NCBI RefSeq assembly: GCF_016629665.1
Contig: NZ_JAEPRQ010000001.1
Coordinates: 1,054,001 to 1,118,000 of the forward strand
Length of the DNA stretch: 64,000 bases
Direction of reading: 5' to 3'
Source: Paracoccus caeni
GTDB taxonomy: Bacteria; Pseudomonadota; Alphaproteobacteria; Rhodobacterales; Rhodobacteraceae
Shown here: one piece after another, positions 19,028 through 27,901 of the stretch
How positions within the stretch are numbered: the stretch's first letter is position 1
How the letters are laid out: each line of letters begins with the position of its first letter
Made by a program: the position numbers and the translations under genes
The notes under the pieces: generated by a model
The model's input: the letters and a program-made list of their open reading frames with translations, nothing else
Database searches by the model: none
What the model was told of the DNA's origin: nothing

Positions 19028-19588
19028 TCAGTCGCCCTGCGATCTTCGTCCTGCATCGATCAGGCGGCGAACCTCGTCCGATAAATGGTCAAGTCCGGCA
19101 TCGGCCAACCCGATTTCGGCCAGATGCCGTGCGGTGTTGAACAGGTATTCCGCATTTGGCCCGCGCCCGCCTTCGGCCGTGGCGATGATCCGGGCCTGCT
19201 CGGCCGCGTCCAGATGTCCGGCATATTGTTCATGATCCCGCCGCATCACATAGGTCAGCGCCTCGACCGCGCGCCCGTCGTCCAGATGCAGGGTGACGAC
19301 CTCTTCGCGATACGCCTCGGTCACCATTTCGCGCGCATGCAGATAGGCCATGACCTCGACATGATCGGGTTCATGGATACGCATCGCCAGCCCGCTGCAT
19401 CGGGCGGCGGGTTCCTCATCAAGGCCAAGGACAAGGCCGGGCTGCGTCTCGGTCCCGCGATAATGGGTCGAGATCAGGCAGAAGCTGCGGGAATAGCCTG
19501 TCAGATGCGCCTTGACGGTCTCGACCGGCTGAAAGCCGGGATCCCACATCAAGGATCCGTAACCGAAGACCCAACTGATCTTGTGCAT
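19028..19588 (-). CDS. ChaC-type gamma-glutamylcyclotransferase
   Basis: 186 residues with the FGYGSLMW substrate loop at 8-15 and the ChaC body (CLISTHYRGTETQPGLVLGLD, then TYVMRRDHEQYAG). ChaC enzymes cut the gamma-glutamyl group of glutathione to give 5-oxoproline and Cys-Gly, so the likely job is glutathione turnover. It lies upstream of the motor-like pair on the same strand, with a short gap, but no functional tie is evident. A glutathione reductase is encoded at 48-49 kb. Confidence 0.9.
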   Translation of the reverse strand: MHKISWVFGYGSLMWDPGFQPVETVKAHLTGYSRSFCLISTHYRGTETQPGLVLGLDEEPAARCSGLAMRIHEPDHVEVMAYLHAREMVTEAYREEVVTLHLDDGRAVEALTYVMRRDHEQYAGHLDAAEQARIIATAEGGRGPNAEYLFNTARHLAEIGLADAGLDHLSDEVRRLIDAGRRSQGD

Positions 19589-19675
19589 TTCCTTCGAACC
19601 CTGTTCCCTCCGCGGAAGTTAGGTAATCGAAGGGCAGGATAAAAGCCCCCGAGACGAGGCAGGACGACAGGACTG

Positions 19676-20650
19676 ATGAAAAGACGGGCATTGTTGATGA
19701 TCCCGGTGCTGCTGGTCGGCGGCTGGCTGCTGGCAGAGCCGCTTCTGGTCAGGCAGGCGCGGGTTCAGATCGCAGAGATCGCGGAACTGAGCGTGACCGG
19801 GATCAAGGCGCAGCCGGGCACGGACAGGCTGGGGCTGTATCTGGAGGGAATCGCCTGGGATGACGGGCTGCGCTTTCTGGACATGCCGGCGCTGGACCTT
19901 TGGGTAACGCCGCTGACGCCGACGACGATCCGCGCGACCTTGCCGGACACGGTGACTTACGGCGACCGCATGGGGGCGACCAATCTTGCCGCGACCGAGG
20001 GCCGGGCTTCGCTGCGGCTATGGCCGTTCGGCGGGGAGGTCAGCTTTGCCGCGGTGGATGTGGGGTCGCTGTCGCTTGACGGGCAGCCTTTGACCGGCAA
20101 GGGCAATGTCAGCGCGCGTTTGGCGAATATCGGTGACGGGCCGGGGCAGGCGGTGTCCTCCTATGACCTTGATCTTGCGGTGTCGCAGCCGGGCGATGCC
20201 GGGCCGCTGTTGCAGGGCAAGGCGCAGGTCTGGCTGGACGGCAAACTGGACGCTGCCGCTGCCTCGCAGGCGGTGCCGCCCCGGGTGCTGGGCGTCTCGA
20301 CCGAAGGGATGGAGATCGGAGGCGCAGGTTTTGCGGGTCGGATCGCCGGACGGGTGACGGCGGATGCGGAGGGGCTGGCCGAGGGGCAGGTGGCGATCTA
20401 CAGCCGCGATGCCGCGCCGCTGATCGATGCGGCGATTGATGCCGGGATATTGTCCCAGAATATCAGGGTGTTGGCGAATACGATGCTGAACCGGATCGGG
20501 CATATGGATTTCGCGTCCGGGGCGGATACTGGTTTCCCCGCCGCCGCAGAAGGCGAATTGCGCCTGCCCGTCGAGTTCCGCGATGGTCGTATGTTCCTTG
20601 GCACGATCGAGGTGGGGCCAGCGTTCAGACTGGCCGATCCAGCCTCATAA
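19676..20650 (+). CDS. DUF2125 domain-containing envelope protein
   Basis: 324 residues with an N-terminal signal anchor (LLMIPVLLVGGWLLAEPLL, about 6-24) and a long exported domain of beta-rich character with repeated LSLDG/LRLWPF type strands. This fits DUF2125 proteins, conserved in alphaproteobacteria and of unknown function. The order of strands resembles proteins that bridge or carry lipids in the periplasm, but that is inference only. It is divergent from chaC and convergent with tyrC. Confidence 0.83.
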   Translation: MKRRALLMIPVLLVGGWLLAEPLLVRQARVQIAEIAELSVTGIKAQPGTDRLGLYLEGIAWDDGLRFLDMPALDLWVTPLTPTTIRATLPDTVTYGDRMGATNLAATEGRASLRLWPFGGEVSFAAVDVGSLSLDGQPLTGKGNVSARLANIGDGPGQAVSSYDLDLAVSQPGDAGPLLQGKAQVWLDGKLDAAAASQAVPPRVLGVSTEGMEIGGAGFAGRIAGRVTADAEGLAEGQVAIYSRDAAPLIDAAIDAGILSQNIRVLANTMLNRIGHMDFASGADTGFPAAAEGELRLPVEFRDGRMFLGTIEVGPAFRLADPAS

Positions 20651-20712
20651 TAGGCGTGCTTGCAGGCAAAGCGCCGCCCGGGAATCAAGTCGCCCTTGGG
20701 CGACGCCGGGCA

Positions 20713-20834
20713 GTGCCCGACCGCCCGGACGGGCGGGCACTTCGGTGAGGCTGCGCACAACAGAGATGGACGACGGGGTGGCACGATAAACTGTGCATGA
20801 CGACCGTTGCAGGTGCCCACCCGCGGTCGGGCAC
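20713..20834. repeat. 12-bp inverted repeat enclosing a GC-rich segment
   Basis: GTGCCCGACCGC at 20713-20724 is matched by its exact complement at 20823-20834. Inside is a second stem (CCGCCCG / GGGCGGG near 20721-20737). The element fills the space between convergent genes and could be a joint terminator, a structured RNA or a repeat family member. Confidence 0.5.
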
Positions 20835-20850
20835 CGCCCTCTTCTCTGGC

Positions 20851-21783
20851 TTATTCCTTTGCCGCTTTCGTCTCGCCAGAGCGCCCGAAATCGGGTGCGT
20901 TGGTGTCTTGCCCGGCCTCGATGATGCCACGGCGGATAGCGCGGGTGCGGGTGAAATAGTCGAACAATTGCTGACCGTCGCCCATACGAATGGCGCGTTG
21001 CAGCATGAACAGTTCCTCGGTGAAGCGGCCAAGGATGTCCAAGGTCGCTTCCTTGTTGTGCAGGAACACGTCGCGCCACATGGTCGGGTCGCTGGCCGCG
21101 ATCCGGGTGAAATCGCGAAAGCCTGCCGCCGAATACTGGATGACTTCCTCGTCCGTCACCCGGCGCAGATGGTCGGCGACACCGACCATCGTATAGGCGA
21201 TCAGGTGCGGGGCGTGGCTGGTCACCGCAAGGACCAGATCGTGATGGGCCGGATCCATCCGGTCGGATTTCGCGCCAATCGCCACGATCAGGCCGGTCAG
21301 CCGCTGGACCGCCGCTTCGTCACTGTCCGGCAGCGGCGTCAGCAGCCACCAGCGATTGCGGAACAGGCCCGCAAAGCCTGACCGAGGCCCGGAATGCTCG
21401 GTCCCGGCAAGCGGGTGGCCGGGGATGAAATGAACGCCCTCGGGCAGGTGCGGGGCAACGGCGTCGATCACCGATTGCTTGACCGAGCCGACATCGGTGA
21501 CGGTGGCGCCGGGCTTCAGATGCGGGGCAATCTCGGCTGCGACATCGCCCATGGCGCCCACCGGCACCGCAAGCACCACCAGATCGGCACCCTTCACCGC
21601 CTCGGCGGCGCTGTCGAAGACTTCGTCGCAAAGCCCGATTTCGCGCGCAATATCGCGGGTTTCGGCGCTGCGGGCATAGCCTACGATCTCGCGCGCCAGA
21701 CCGCCATCGCGCATGGCATGGGCCATCGATCCGGCAATCAGGCCCAGACCGATCAGCGCCACCCGGTCATAGATCACACTCAT
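20851..21783 (-). CDS. tyrC: Prephenate/arogenate dehydrogenase
   Basis: 310 residues, NAD(P)-binding Rossmann motif GLGLIAGS at residues 12-19, and the family's substrate segment HFIPGHPLAGTEHSGP containing the catalytic His. It oxidatively decarboxylates prephenate or arogenate on the way to tyrosine. The start overlaps the hisC stop by four bases; in many bacteria a HisC-type enzyme also transaminates aromatic precursors, so the pairing makes metabolic sense. No chorismate mutase domain is fused. Confidence 0.92.
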   Translation of the reverse strand: MSVIYDRVALIGLGLIAGSMAHAMRDGGLAREIVGYARSAETRDIAREIGLCDEVFDSAAEAVKGADLVVLAVPVGAMGDVAAEIAPHLKPGATVTDVGSVKQSVIDAVAPHLPEGVHFIPGHPLAGTEHSGPRSGFAGLFRNRWWLLTPLPDSDEAAVQRLTGLIVAIGAKSDRMDPAHHDLVLAVTSHAPHLIAYTMVGVADHLRRVTDEEVIQYSAAGFRDFTRIAASDPTMWRDVFLHNKEATLDILGRFTEELFMLQRAIRMGDGQQLFDYFTRTRAIRRGIIEAGQDTNAPDFGRSGETKAAKE

Positions 21784-22874
21784 TCAGCCGCCCTCCGGCT
21801 GGTCATGAAGCGGCGCAACGCCTCGACCACGCGGGACGTGCCTTCCTCATCGCCGACGGTGATGCGCAAGGCGGCGGGCAGGCCGTAGCCGCCGACGCGG
21901 CGGACAAGAATGCCGGCGTCGCGCAAGGCGGCATCGGCGGCCTCGGCCTCGTCAGGGTTGGCAAAGCGGGCCAGCACGAAATTGGCGTAGCTTACATCGC
22001 AGCCGATGCCCATCTGGTTCAGCACCTGATGCAGCCAGTCGCGCATCTGTTCGTTCAGCGCGGCGCACATATCGACGAAATCCTGATCGCGGACGGCGGC
22101 TTCTGCGGCGGCAAGCTGGGCGTTCGACAGATTGAACGGCTGGCGCAAGCGGGTCAGCACTTCGATCAGCGGCCGCTGCGCATAGCCCCAGCCGATCCGC
22201 AGCCCGCCAAGGCCGTAGATTTTCGAGAAGGTCCGGGTCATCACCACATTCGGGAAGCGATCGACCAGCGACACCCCGCCGTCGAAATCCCCCGCGAATT
22301 CGGTATAGGCGCCGTCATGGACCAGCAGGACATGGCCGGGCAGGCCGCTGGCGAGTTTTTCAAGCTCATCCGCGGTCAGCATGGTGCCGGTCGGATTGCC
22401 GGGATTGGCGATGAAGACGATCTTCGTCCGCGGCGTCACCGCGGCAAGCACCGCGTCCACATCAATGCGGCGTTCACGTTCCGGCACGGTCACCGGGGTC
22501 GCGCCATACATGCGGGCAAGGATCGGATACATGGAAAAACCATGCTCGGTGGTGATGACCTCATCCCCGACACCGGCGAATGCCTGCACGACGAATTGCA
22601 GCACCTCGTCCGAGCCCACGCCGCAGATGATCCGTTCGGGGTCAAGGCCGTGAACCTCGCCAATTGCGCGGCGCAGGCTGGCATGGTCGGTCGATGGGTA
22701 GCGATGCAGATCGGTGGCGGCTTCGGCAAAGGCCGCGCGGGTGGCGGGGCTGCTGCCCGAGGGGTTCTCGTTCGAGGACAGTTTCAGCACTTGGTCGCGC
22801 CCGGCCAGCTTGCTTTCGCCGCTGACGTACAGCTTGATATCCATGATGCCGGGTTTCGGTGTGATCTGGGTCAT
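21780..22874 (-). CDS. hisC: Histidinol-phosphate / aromatic aminotransferase
   Basis: 364-residue PLP enzyme of the class II aminotransferase family. SSNENPSG lies near the start, ANPGNPTGT in the middle, the PLP lysine is in TFSKIYGLGGLRIGWG, and RITVGDEEG near the end. It converts imidazole-acetol phosphate to histidinol phosphate and may also handle prephenate, as its coupling to tyrC suggests. The ATG at 22874 (MTQITPKPGIMDIKLY) is preferred, with AAAGGA upstream; the frame extends 74 codons further with poor protein character. Confidence 0.93.
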   Translation of the reverse strand: MTQITPKPGIMDIKLYVSGESKLAGRDQVLKLSSNENPSGSSPATRAAFAEAATDLHRYPSTDHASLRRAIGEVHGLDPERIICGVGSDEVLQFVVQAFAGVGDEVITTEHGFSMYPILARMYGATPVTVPERERRIDVDAVLAAVTPRTKIVFIANPGNPTGTMLTADELEKLASGLPGHVLLVHDGAYTEFAGDFDGGVSLVDRFPNVVMTRTFSKIYGLGGLRIGWGYAQRPLIEVLTRLRQPFNLSNAQLAAAEAAVRDQDFVDMCAALNEQMRDWLHQVLNQMGIGCDVSYANFVLARFANPDEAEAADAALRDAGILVRRVGGYGLPAALRITVGDEEGTSRVVEALRRFMTSRRAAE

Positions 22875-23142
22875 GCGCCAATCCTTTGTCCGGGCCGGTT
22901 TATTCGCCCGCCCGCGACTTGGAAAGGGCGGAAAACCGGGCGTCAGGCGATCTGGGGCAGGGCGGCGGGCGCGCAACACCTTGCGGGCGTTGCAATCGGT
23001 ATTTGGGCAACGGAGAAACGGCAATGTTGTTTTGGGCAGCAAATGCAGGGGATTTGGCTGCACAATGCGTCCACCCGGCATGCACAGGATGTGCACAGCC
23101 TGTACACCGCTTGCGAACGTTGCGCGGCGCAGCGCATGAAAA
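22875..23142. other. Intergenic region upstream of hisC
   Basis: About 270 bases without a convincing gene. It contains the 7-base direct repeat TGCACAG at 23081-23087 and 23092-23098, 11 bases apart (CTGTGCA read in hisC direction), a spacing fitting two half-sites on one face of the helix. No regulator can be named. Confidence 0.4.
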
Positions 23143-23168
23143 AGGCCGCGTCCCGAGGGGCGCGGCCT
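23143..23168 (-). terminator. Terminator of rpsD
   Basis: AGGCCGCG at 23143-23150 pairs with CGCGGCCT at 23161-23168; on the minus strand the stem is followed by a T-tract. It lies just past the rpsD stop. Confidence 0.85.
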
Positions 23169-23191
23169 GAATTTCTGCGGTCTGGCGAAGA

Positions 23192-23812
23192 TCAGTTCTT
23201 CGCGTAGAATTCGACCACCAGGTTCGGTTCCATGATGACGGCATAGGGCACATCGCCCAGCGTCGGAGTGCGAACGAAGGTTGCGGTCAGTTTGTTGGTG
23301 TCAACGTCCAGATAATCCGGCACGTCACGCTCGGTCAGGGCGACGGCTTCCAGCACGATGGCCAGTTGGCGCGAACGCTCGCGGATCGAGATGACATCGC
23401 CTTCCTTGACGCGGTAGGACGCGATGTTGACGCGCTGACCGTTCACTTCGACATGGCCGTGGTTCACGAACTGACGGGCGGCGAAGATGGTCGGCACGAA
23501 TTTGGCGCGATAGACGACGGCGTCCAGACGACGCTCCAAGAGACCGATCAGGTTCTCGCCGGTGTCGCCCTTCACACGCTCGGCTTCGGCGTAGATGCGG
23601 CGGAACTGTTTCTCGGTCAGGTCGCCGTAATAGCCTTTCAGCTTCTGCTTGGCGCGAAGCTGGGTGCCGAAGTCCGACAGTTTGTTCTTGCGGCGCTGAC
23701 CGTGCTGGCCGGGGCCGTATTCGCGGCGGTTCACCGGGGATTTGGCGCGGCCCCAGATGTTTTCGCCCATGCGGCGGTCGAGTTTGTACTTGGCAGACGT
23801 GCGTTTGGTCAC
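23192..23812 (-). CDS. rpsD: 30S ribosomal protein S4
   Basis: 206-residue primary 16S rRNA-binding protein that nucleates small-subunit assembly. It shows the conserved [24 protein letters not shown] start, the S4 RNA-binding domain ([31 protein letters not shown]), and the usual C-terminus. It is transcribed alone in this window, with its own strong promoter (23914-23941) and terminator. Confidence 0.98.
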   Translation of the reverse strand: MTKRTSAKYKLDRRMGENIWGRAKSPVNRREYGPGQHGQRRKNKLSDFGTQLRAKQKLKGYYGDLTEKQFRRIYAEAERVKGDTGENLIGLLERRLDAVVYRAKFVPTIFAARQFVNHGHVEVNGQRVNIASYRVKEGDVISIRERSRQLAIVLEAVALTERDVPDYLDVDTNKLTATFVRTPTLGDVPYAVIMEPNLVVEFYAKN

Positions 23813-23913
23813 GGCTGATCTCCTTCTTTATATTGTCGAAGGGCGTTGTCCTTTGGCCCGAAAGCCCGACAGGGTTCCCCTTGCGGGGTCCACCAACACC
23901 AATGAAGTGCGCG

Positions 23914-23941
23914 CTTATAGACGGGGCAGGGGCAGAGTCAA
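23914..23941 (-). promoter_or_regulatory. Promoter of rpsD
   Basis: On the minus strand -35 TTGACT (23941-23936) and -10 TATAAG (23919-23914) with a 16-bp spacer, about 100 bp before the rpsD start. The leader this implies could carry S4 autoregulation, which I cannot show. Confidence 0.7.
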
Positions 23942-23960
23942 GCGGGTTCGGGCGGGTTTC

Positions 23961-23981
23961 GGTGCGTGCAGGGCACGCACC
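23961..23981. repeat. REP-like palindrome
   Basis: GGTGCGTGC, AGG loop, GCACGCACC: a perfect 9-bp stem followed by CTACGG. This GTGCGTGC...GCACGCAC form with a CTACG tail is a common dispersed palindrome in proteobacterial genomes. It lies immediately past the MFS gene stop on the minus strand and may act as its terminator. Confidence 0.6.
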
Positions 23982-23988
23982 CTACGGA

Positions 23989-25209
23989 TCAGTCGTCAAG
24001 GTAGCGCATCAGATACCATGCAAGGCCCGAACAGATCAGCGCGGCGGCGACGACCGGCACCGCGGTGCCGTTATAGAGCAGCCCCACCGGGGCGGCGATC
24101 AGCACGGCGGCAATGGTCGAGACGGCCGACACGATCGAGGCGGTCATGCCCGCGATATGGCCCATCCGTTGCAGCGCCAGAGCGTTCAGGTTGCCAAAGG
24201 TCACGCCCGCCATGAAAAACAGGCTGACCGCCCAGAAGAAGAAGGCCGGGAAGCGCAGCGGTTCCGGCAGCAGATTGCCCAGAAGCAGGACCAGCATCAG
24301 CCCGGCCACGACGGTCTGCATGATATAGGCCCATTTGGCGATCCGGCGCATGCCGTAGCGGATGACGAAGGTTGCGTTCAGGATCGTGCCCGATCCCGAC
24401 AGGATCGCCATCAGCGCAAACCATGCCGGGAAGGCGTCGCCCTTGCCATAGGTTTCTCCGAACAACTGCTGCGCGGAAGAAAGCAGACCGAACATCTGCC
24501 CGAAGCCCAGCGTCAGGATCAGCGTGCAGAACATCACCTGACGGTCGTTCAGCACCTCTCGTGCCGAAGCGATCAGCATGCGTGCCTGCAGGGGGCGGCG
24601 ATGCGCGGGCGGCAGGGTCTCGGCCTGACGCAGGTTCAGCCAGGCAGATCCGATCAGCGCGAAAAGGATGAAGGCGATGAAGATGCCGTGCCAGCCGGAC
24701 AGCCAGATCACCCCGGCACCTGCGGCAGGGGCCAGTGCCGGGACGATGATAAAGACCATCATCACAAAGCTGGTGATCCGCGCCATCTCGCGCCCGGAAT
24801 AAAGATCGCGGACCAGTGCAAGCCCGACGATACGCGGTCCCGCCGCGCCAAGGCCCTGCACGAAGCGGGCCAGCAGAAGAAATTCCAGCGACTGCGCAAA
24901 GACGGCTGCAAGCGCCGCGACCGCGTAGATGACGAAGCCAAGGGTGATCGCGCGCTTGCGGCCGATGGCATCCGAAATCGGCCCGGCGAACAGCGTGCCA
25001 AGGCCCATACCAGCGACGAAAGCGGTCAGGACAAGCTGGGCGTTATTGGTGTTCTGGGGCGTCAGATCTGCGGCAATTTCCGGCAAGCCGGGCAGCATCG
25101 CGTCAATCGAGAAGGCGATGGTCGCAAAGAGAAACGCCAGCATGGCGACGAATTCGGGCAATGGCAGCCGCCGCTGCTGCATGCCGGGATCCTGAATAGT
25201 CTCGGACAT
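23989..25209 (-). CDS. Bcr/CflA-family multidrug efflux transporter (MFS)
   Basis: 406 residues with twelve membrane helices. The family pattern is clear: FSIDAMLPGLPEIAADL in helix 1, GLGTLFAGPISDAIGRKRAI as the MFS loop 2-3 motif, then GLGAAGPRIVGLALVRDLYSG. Bcr/CflA transporters export bicyclomycin, chloramphenicol, sulfonamides or cysteine-like molecules by proton antiport; the substrate here is unknown. It starts 66 bp downstream of the DsbA-like gene's stop codon and could share that operon. Confidence 0.9.
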   Translation of the reverse strand: MSETIQDPGMQQRRLPLPEFVAMLAFLFATIAFSIDAMLPGLPEIAADLTPQNTNNAQLVLTAFVAGMGLGTLFAGPISDAIGRKRAITLGFVIYAVAALAAVFAQSLEFLLLARFVQGLGAAGPRIVGLALVRDLYSGREMARITSFVMMVFIIVPALAPAAGAGVIWLSGWHGIFIAFILFALIGSAWLNLRQAETLPPAHRRPLQARMLIASAREVLNDRQVMFCTLILTLGFGQMFGLLSSAQQLFGETYGKGDAFPAWFALMAILSGSGTILNATFVIRYGMRRIAKWAYIMQTVVAGLMLVLLLGNLLPEPLRFPAFFFWAVSLFFMAGVTFGNLNALALQRMGHIAGMTASIVSAVSTIAAVLIAAPVGLLYNGTAVPVVAAALICSGLAWYLMRYLDD

Positions 25210-25275
25210 GGGCGCACCTTTTCTGTAGCTGAAGGCGCATAGGCGAGACTTGCACGATGTGCAAGTCCGTTGCGC

Positions 25276-25902
25276 TTAGCCCTGCTGTTCGCCGACCAGT
25301 TCGTCGATGACCTTTTGCCACAGCGCGGCGGGCTGTGCGCCGCTGACGGCATGGCGGTCGGCGACGATGAAGGTCGGGACGGAATTGATGCCACGCTCGC
25401 GGGCGTGCATCTCTCGCTGGTTGACCTCGTCGCGGTCGGCATCGCCTTTCAGCAGGTTCTGGATCATCTCGGAATCCATCCCGGCATTGGCGGCGATCTG
25501 GCCCAGTTCGGTCGGATCGCCGATGTCGCGGGCTTCCAGCCAATGCGCGCGTAGAAGGCCCGACATGACACGGCTTTGCGCGCCTTCCAGCCCGGCCCAA
25601 TGCATCAGGCGATGGGCATCGGTGGTGTCGGGTTCGCGGGGGCCGGGGTTCAGTCGCAGCCCAAGCATGGCGGCACGTTCGGCGACGGCGGCTTCGGCCT
25701 CGGCGGCACGGTCGCCCAGTTTCATGCGCAGGTATTCGGCGCGGTCCATCCCCTCGCGCGGCATCTGCGGGTTCAGGCGGAACGGGTGCCAGGTGATGTC
25801 GAACGGATGGCCGGGGCGGCTTTCCAAGGCGCGGTCCAGTTCGGTCTTGCCGATGAGGCACCACGGGCAGACCGGGTCCGCGAAGATATCCAATCGGATC
25901 AT
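25276..25902 (-). CDS. DsbA-family (FrnE-like) thiol oxidoreductase
   Basis: 208 residues, thioredoxin fold with a helical insertion. The redox motif C12-P-W-C15 follows the first beta strand (DIFADPVCPWC), and the FrnE-type cis-Pro segment is seen in INSVPTFIVADRHAVSGAQP. There is no signal peptide, so it should be cytoplasmic, as are FrnE proteins. These act as 2-hydroxychromene-2-carboxylate-isomerase relatives or polyketide-related isomerases/disulfide enzymes; the exact reaction is unknown. The start overlaps the acyl-CoA ligase stop by four bases, indicating coupled expression. Confidence 0.88.
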   Translation of the reverse strand: MIRLDIFADPVCPWCLIGKTELDRALESRPGHPFDITWHPFRLNPQMPREGMDRAEYLRMKLGDRAAEAEAAVAERAAMLGLRLNPGPREPDTTDAHRLMHWAGLEGAQSRVMSGLLRAHWLEARDIGDPTELGQIAANAGMDSEMIQNLLKGDADRDEVNQREMHARERGINSVPTFIVADRHAVSGAQPAALWQKVIDELVGEQQG

Positions 25903-27368
25903 GACGGCTCCTCCTTCGAATGGGCTTGGCGCAGCGCGCGGCGGTTGATCTTGCCTGTGGCTGTGCGTGGCAGGGCGTCGAGGTGGAAGTAATCGCGCGG
26001 TTGCTTGTAGCGCGCAAGCCCCTGTTCTGCCTGTTGGCGAAGCGCCTCGACCGGGGCGTCGCCGGTCCAGAAAGCGGCGATGATGCTGGTCGAGGGGCCG
26101 ATGGCGATCTCGGTCACGGCGATGTCGCCGATGCCGGGACAGGCGGACAATGCCTCTTCGACCTCGGCGGGCGAGACGCGAAAACCGCCCGCATTCATGA
26201 TGTCGTCGGCGCGGCCAAGCAGGGTGATTGCGCCATCCGCTGCGGCCACCGCCTGATCGCCGGTAAGAAACCAGTCTCCGATGAAACGGTCTTCGGTTTC
26301 AGTTGGTTGGCCTGCATATCCCAGAAACAGTCCGGGGTCGTCGCGGCTGACCGCAAGCGCGCCCGGATGATCCGCAGGCAAGGCGTTTCCCTCCGCGTCC
26401 AGAATGGCGATCCTGCGGCCCGGCTGGGGATAGCCTGCGGTGCCAAGCGGGGCCGGTCGGGCGGGACTGCCCGACAGGAAGGTCGAGATTTCGGACGCGC
26501 CCATCGCCTCGTGCAGATCGGTGCCGGTGCGGATTTGCCAATCGGCACGAAGGCCGGGGTCCAGACGTTCGCCTGCTGCCAGCCCGTGCCGAAGCGAGGC
26601 GATGGGCGCCCAGTCGGCACGCAACAGCCGCCGGAAAATCCCCGGCGCGCCCGCGATCATCGTGGCGCCGTGACGCGAGGCCAGCAGGGGAAGTTGCTCG
26701 ATCGCGGTGCCTTCGACCGGGATCAGGGCGGTGGCGCCGATGGTCCATGGGTCCATCAGGCCGGTGCCAAGCGTGAAGGTCCAGTTGAAGGCCCCCGCAT
26801 GCATCATCCGGTCGCTGTCGCGCAGCCCATACCAGCCGTCGAACATCATCCTGCGGGCAAGGATAGTGCGGTGGGCATGCATCACCGCACGCGGATGACC
26901 GGACGAGCCCGAGGTGTAGATGATATAGGCCAGCCGGTCGGGATCGCCCTGCACATAATCGGCGGGGGGAAGCGTGTAGAAACGGGTCAGGTCGGTTTCG
27001 GACAGGATCGGGTACGATCCTTCGGGCAGGGGGATGCCGTCAGCCGCGACGATCATGGTGGGGGTGATCTCGGCGGAGATCTTGGTGATTTCGCGCGTGG
27101 TCAGCATGGCCGATGTGGGAACGGGGACGATTCCTGCCGCAATCGCGCCCAGATAGGCAATCGGAAAGGCGGGCGTATTGCCCAGCCGCATCAGCAGACG
27201 GTCGCCCGGCTTCAGGCCCGATTCGCGCAGGCCGGTGGCGGTGCCGCGGATGGCGGCGGTCAGCCGGGCGTAGGACCAACGCTCGGCGCGCGAGGGGCCA
27301 ACCACGGCAAGGGCCAGCCTGTCAGGGCGGCCAAGACCCGCTTTCAGCACATATTCGGTCAGGTTCAT
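25899..27368 (-). CDS. Acyl/aryl-CoA synthetase (AMP-forming ligase)
   Basis: 489 residues of the ANL superfamily, close in layout to benzoate-CoA ligases. The P-loop YTSGSSGHP is at residues 151-159, YxxxE-type HEAMGASEIS in the middle, GDW...TGD and GRADDIMNAGG hinge region, and the catalytic lysine K473 in PRTATGKINR. It should activate a carboxylic acid to its CoA thioester through an acyl-adenylate. The chain type is not evident; a short aromatic or branched acid is a fair guess from its resemblance to benzoate-CoA ligases. It is first in an operon with the DsbA-like gene. Confidence 0.88.
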   Translation of the reverse strand: MNLTEYVLKAGLGRPDRLALAVVGPSRAERWSYARLTAAIRGTATGLRESGLKPGDRLLMRLGNTPAFPIAYLGAIAAGIVPVPTSAMLTTREITKISAEITPTMIVAADGIPLPEGSYPILSETDLTRFYTLPPADYVQGDPDRLAYIIYTSGSSGHPRAVMHAHRTILARRMMFDGWYGLRDSDRMMHAGAFNWTFTLGTGLMDPWTIGATALIPVEGTAIEQLPLLASRHGATMIAGAPGIFRRLLRADWAPIASLRHGLAAGERLDPGLRADWQIRTGTDLHEAMGASEISTFLSGSPARPAPLGTAGYPQPGRRIAILDAEGNALPADHPGALAVSRDDPGLFLGYAGQPTETEDRFIGDWFLTGDQAVAAADGAITLLGRADDIMNAGGFRVSPAEVEEALSACPGIGDIAVTEIAIGPSTSIIAAFWTGDAPVEALRQQAEQGLARYKQPRDYFHLDALPRTATGKINRRALRQAHSKEEPS

Positions 27369-27440
27369 CGGCAGCCTCCCTCGCCCTGACCCATCTTTCT
27401 AAAAGGCCGGGCCGGGCAGGGAAAGCGGGGGCGCAAAATG

Positions 27441-27472
27441 GAAACGGCCCGCTGCAGGGTGCGGGCCGTTTC
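27441..27472 (-). terminator. Terminator of the cold-shock gene
   Basis: A 12-bp perfect stem (GAAACGGCCCGC with its complement) and an 8-base loop lie between the cold-shock gene stop and the CoA ligase start. The last pairs are T-rich on the minus strand. Confidence 0.85.
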
Positions 27473-27489
27473 GATTGTTTTGTCTAGAA

Positions 27490-27696
27490 TCAGAGCAATT
27501 TCAGATCGCTGGCCGAAGCGCGGCCGTCACGGCCCGCCTGCAGCTCATATTCGATTTTCTGATTGTCTTTCAGCCCAGTAAGCCCGGCGCGTTCGACAGC
27601 CGAGATGTGGACGAAAACATCTTTGCCACCTTCATCCGGCGCGATGAAGCCATACCCTTTAGTGGCGTTGAACCATTTAACCGTTCCGGTCGCCAT
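27490..27696 (-). CDS. Cold-shock-domain protein
   Basis: 68-residue OB-fold single-stranded nucleic acid-binding protein. RNP1 (KGYGFI) is at residues 13-18 and RNP2 (DVFVHIS) follows. It has the usual length and the usual [10 protein letters not shown] start, preceded by a strong AAGGAG site. Such proteins melt RNA secondary structure during cold or stationary growth. The 5' region carries a hairpin at 27797-27814. Confidence 0.95.
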   Translation of the reverse strand: MATGTVKWFNATKGYGFIAPDEGGKDVFVHISAVERAGLTGLKDNQKIEYELQAGRDGRASASDLKLL

Positions 27697-27796
27697 AACC
27701 GTTCTCTCCTTCAAGTCCTCCCGTCGCAGGATTGCGCCAGGCCGTGCAGCCCGCTTTCGGTATTCCGGCTGCCCATGAAGGGAGGCGGTAGAAAGT

Positions 27797-27814
27797 CTTA
27801 TGCTCACGCATAAG
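27797..27814. other. Small hairpin upstream of the cold-shock gene
   Basis: CTTATGC and its complement GCATAAG enclose a TCAC loop, about 100 bases upstream of the cold-shock start and after the thrS terminator. It may be part of the leader RNA or a regulator site. Confidence 0.4.
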
Positions 27815-27853
27815 CGAGGATGACCGAATCGATTTGAAACGCAAGCGGAAAGG

Positions 27854-27875
27854 CGCCCACCGCGAAGCGGGGGCG
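27854..27875 (-). terminator. Probable terminator of thrS
   Basis: A nine-pair stem with one bulged base and a CTTCG-type loop (minus strand CGCCCCCGC...GCGGTGGGCG) starts 26 bases past the thrS stop, followed by a C/T-rich stretch. Confidence 0.6.
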
Positions 27876-27901
27876 TGACTGCATTGCGGCATCGGCGCTT
27901 T

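Noticed and set aside
23833..25242. Long plus-strand frames opposite rpsD and the MFS gene
   Set aside because: They are antisense shadows of GC-rich coding DNA: Arg/Gln/His-rich, no domain, no ribosome site.
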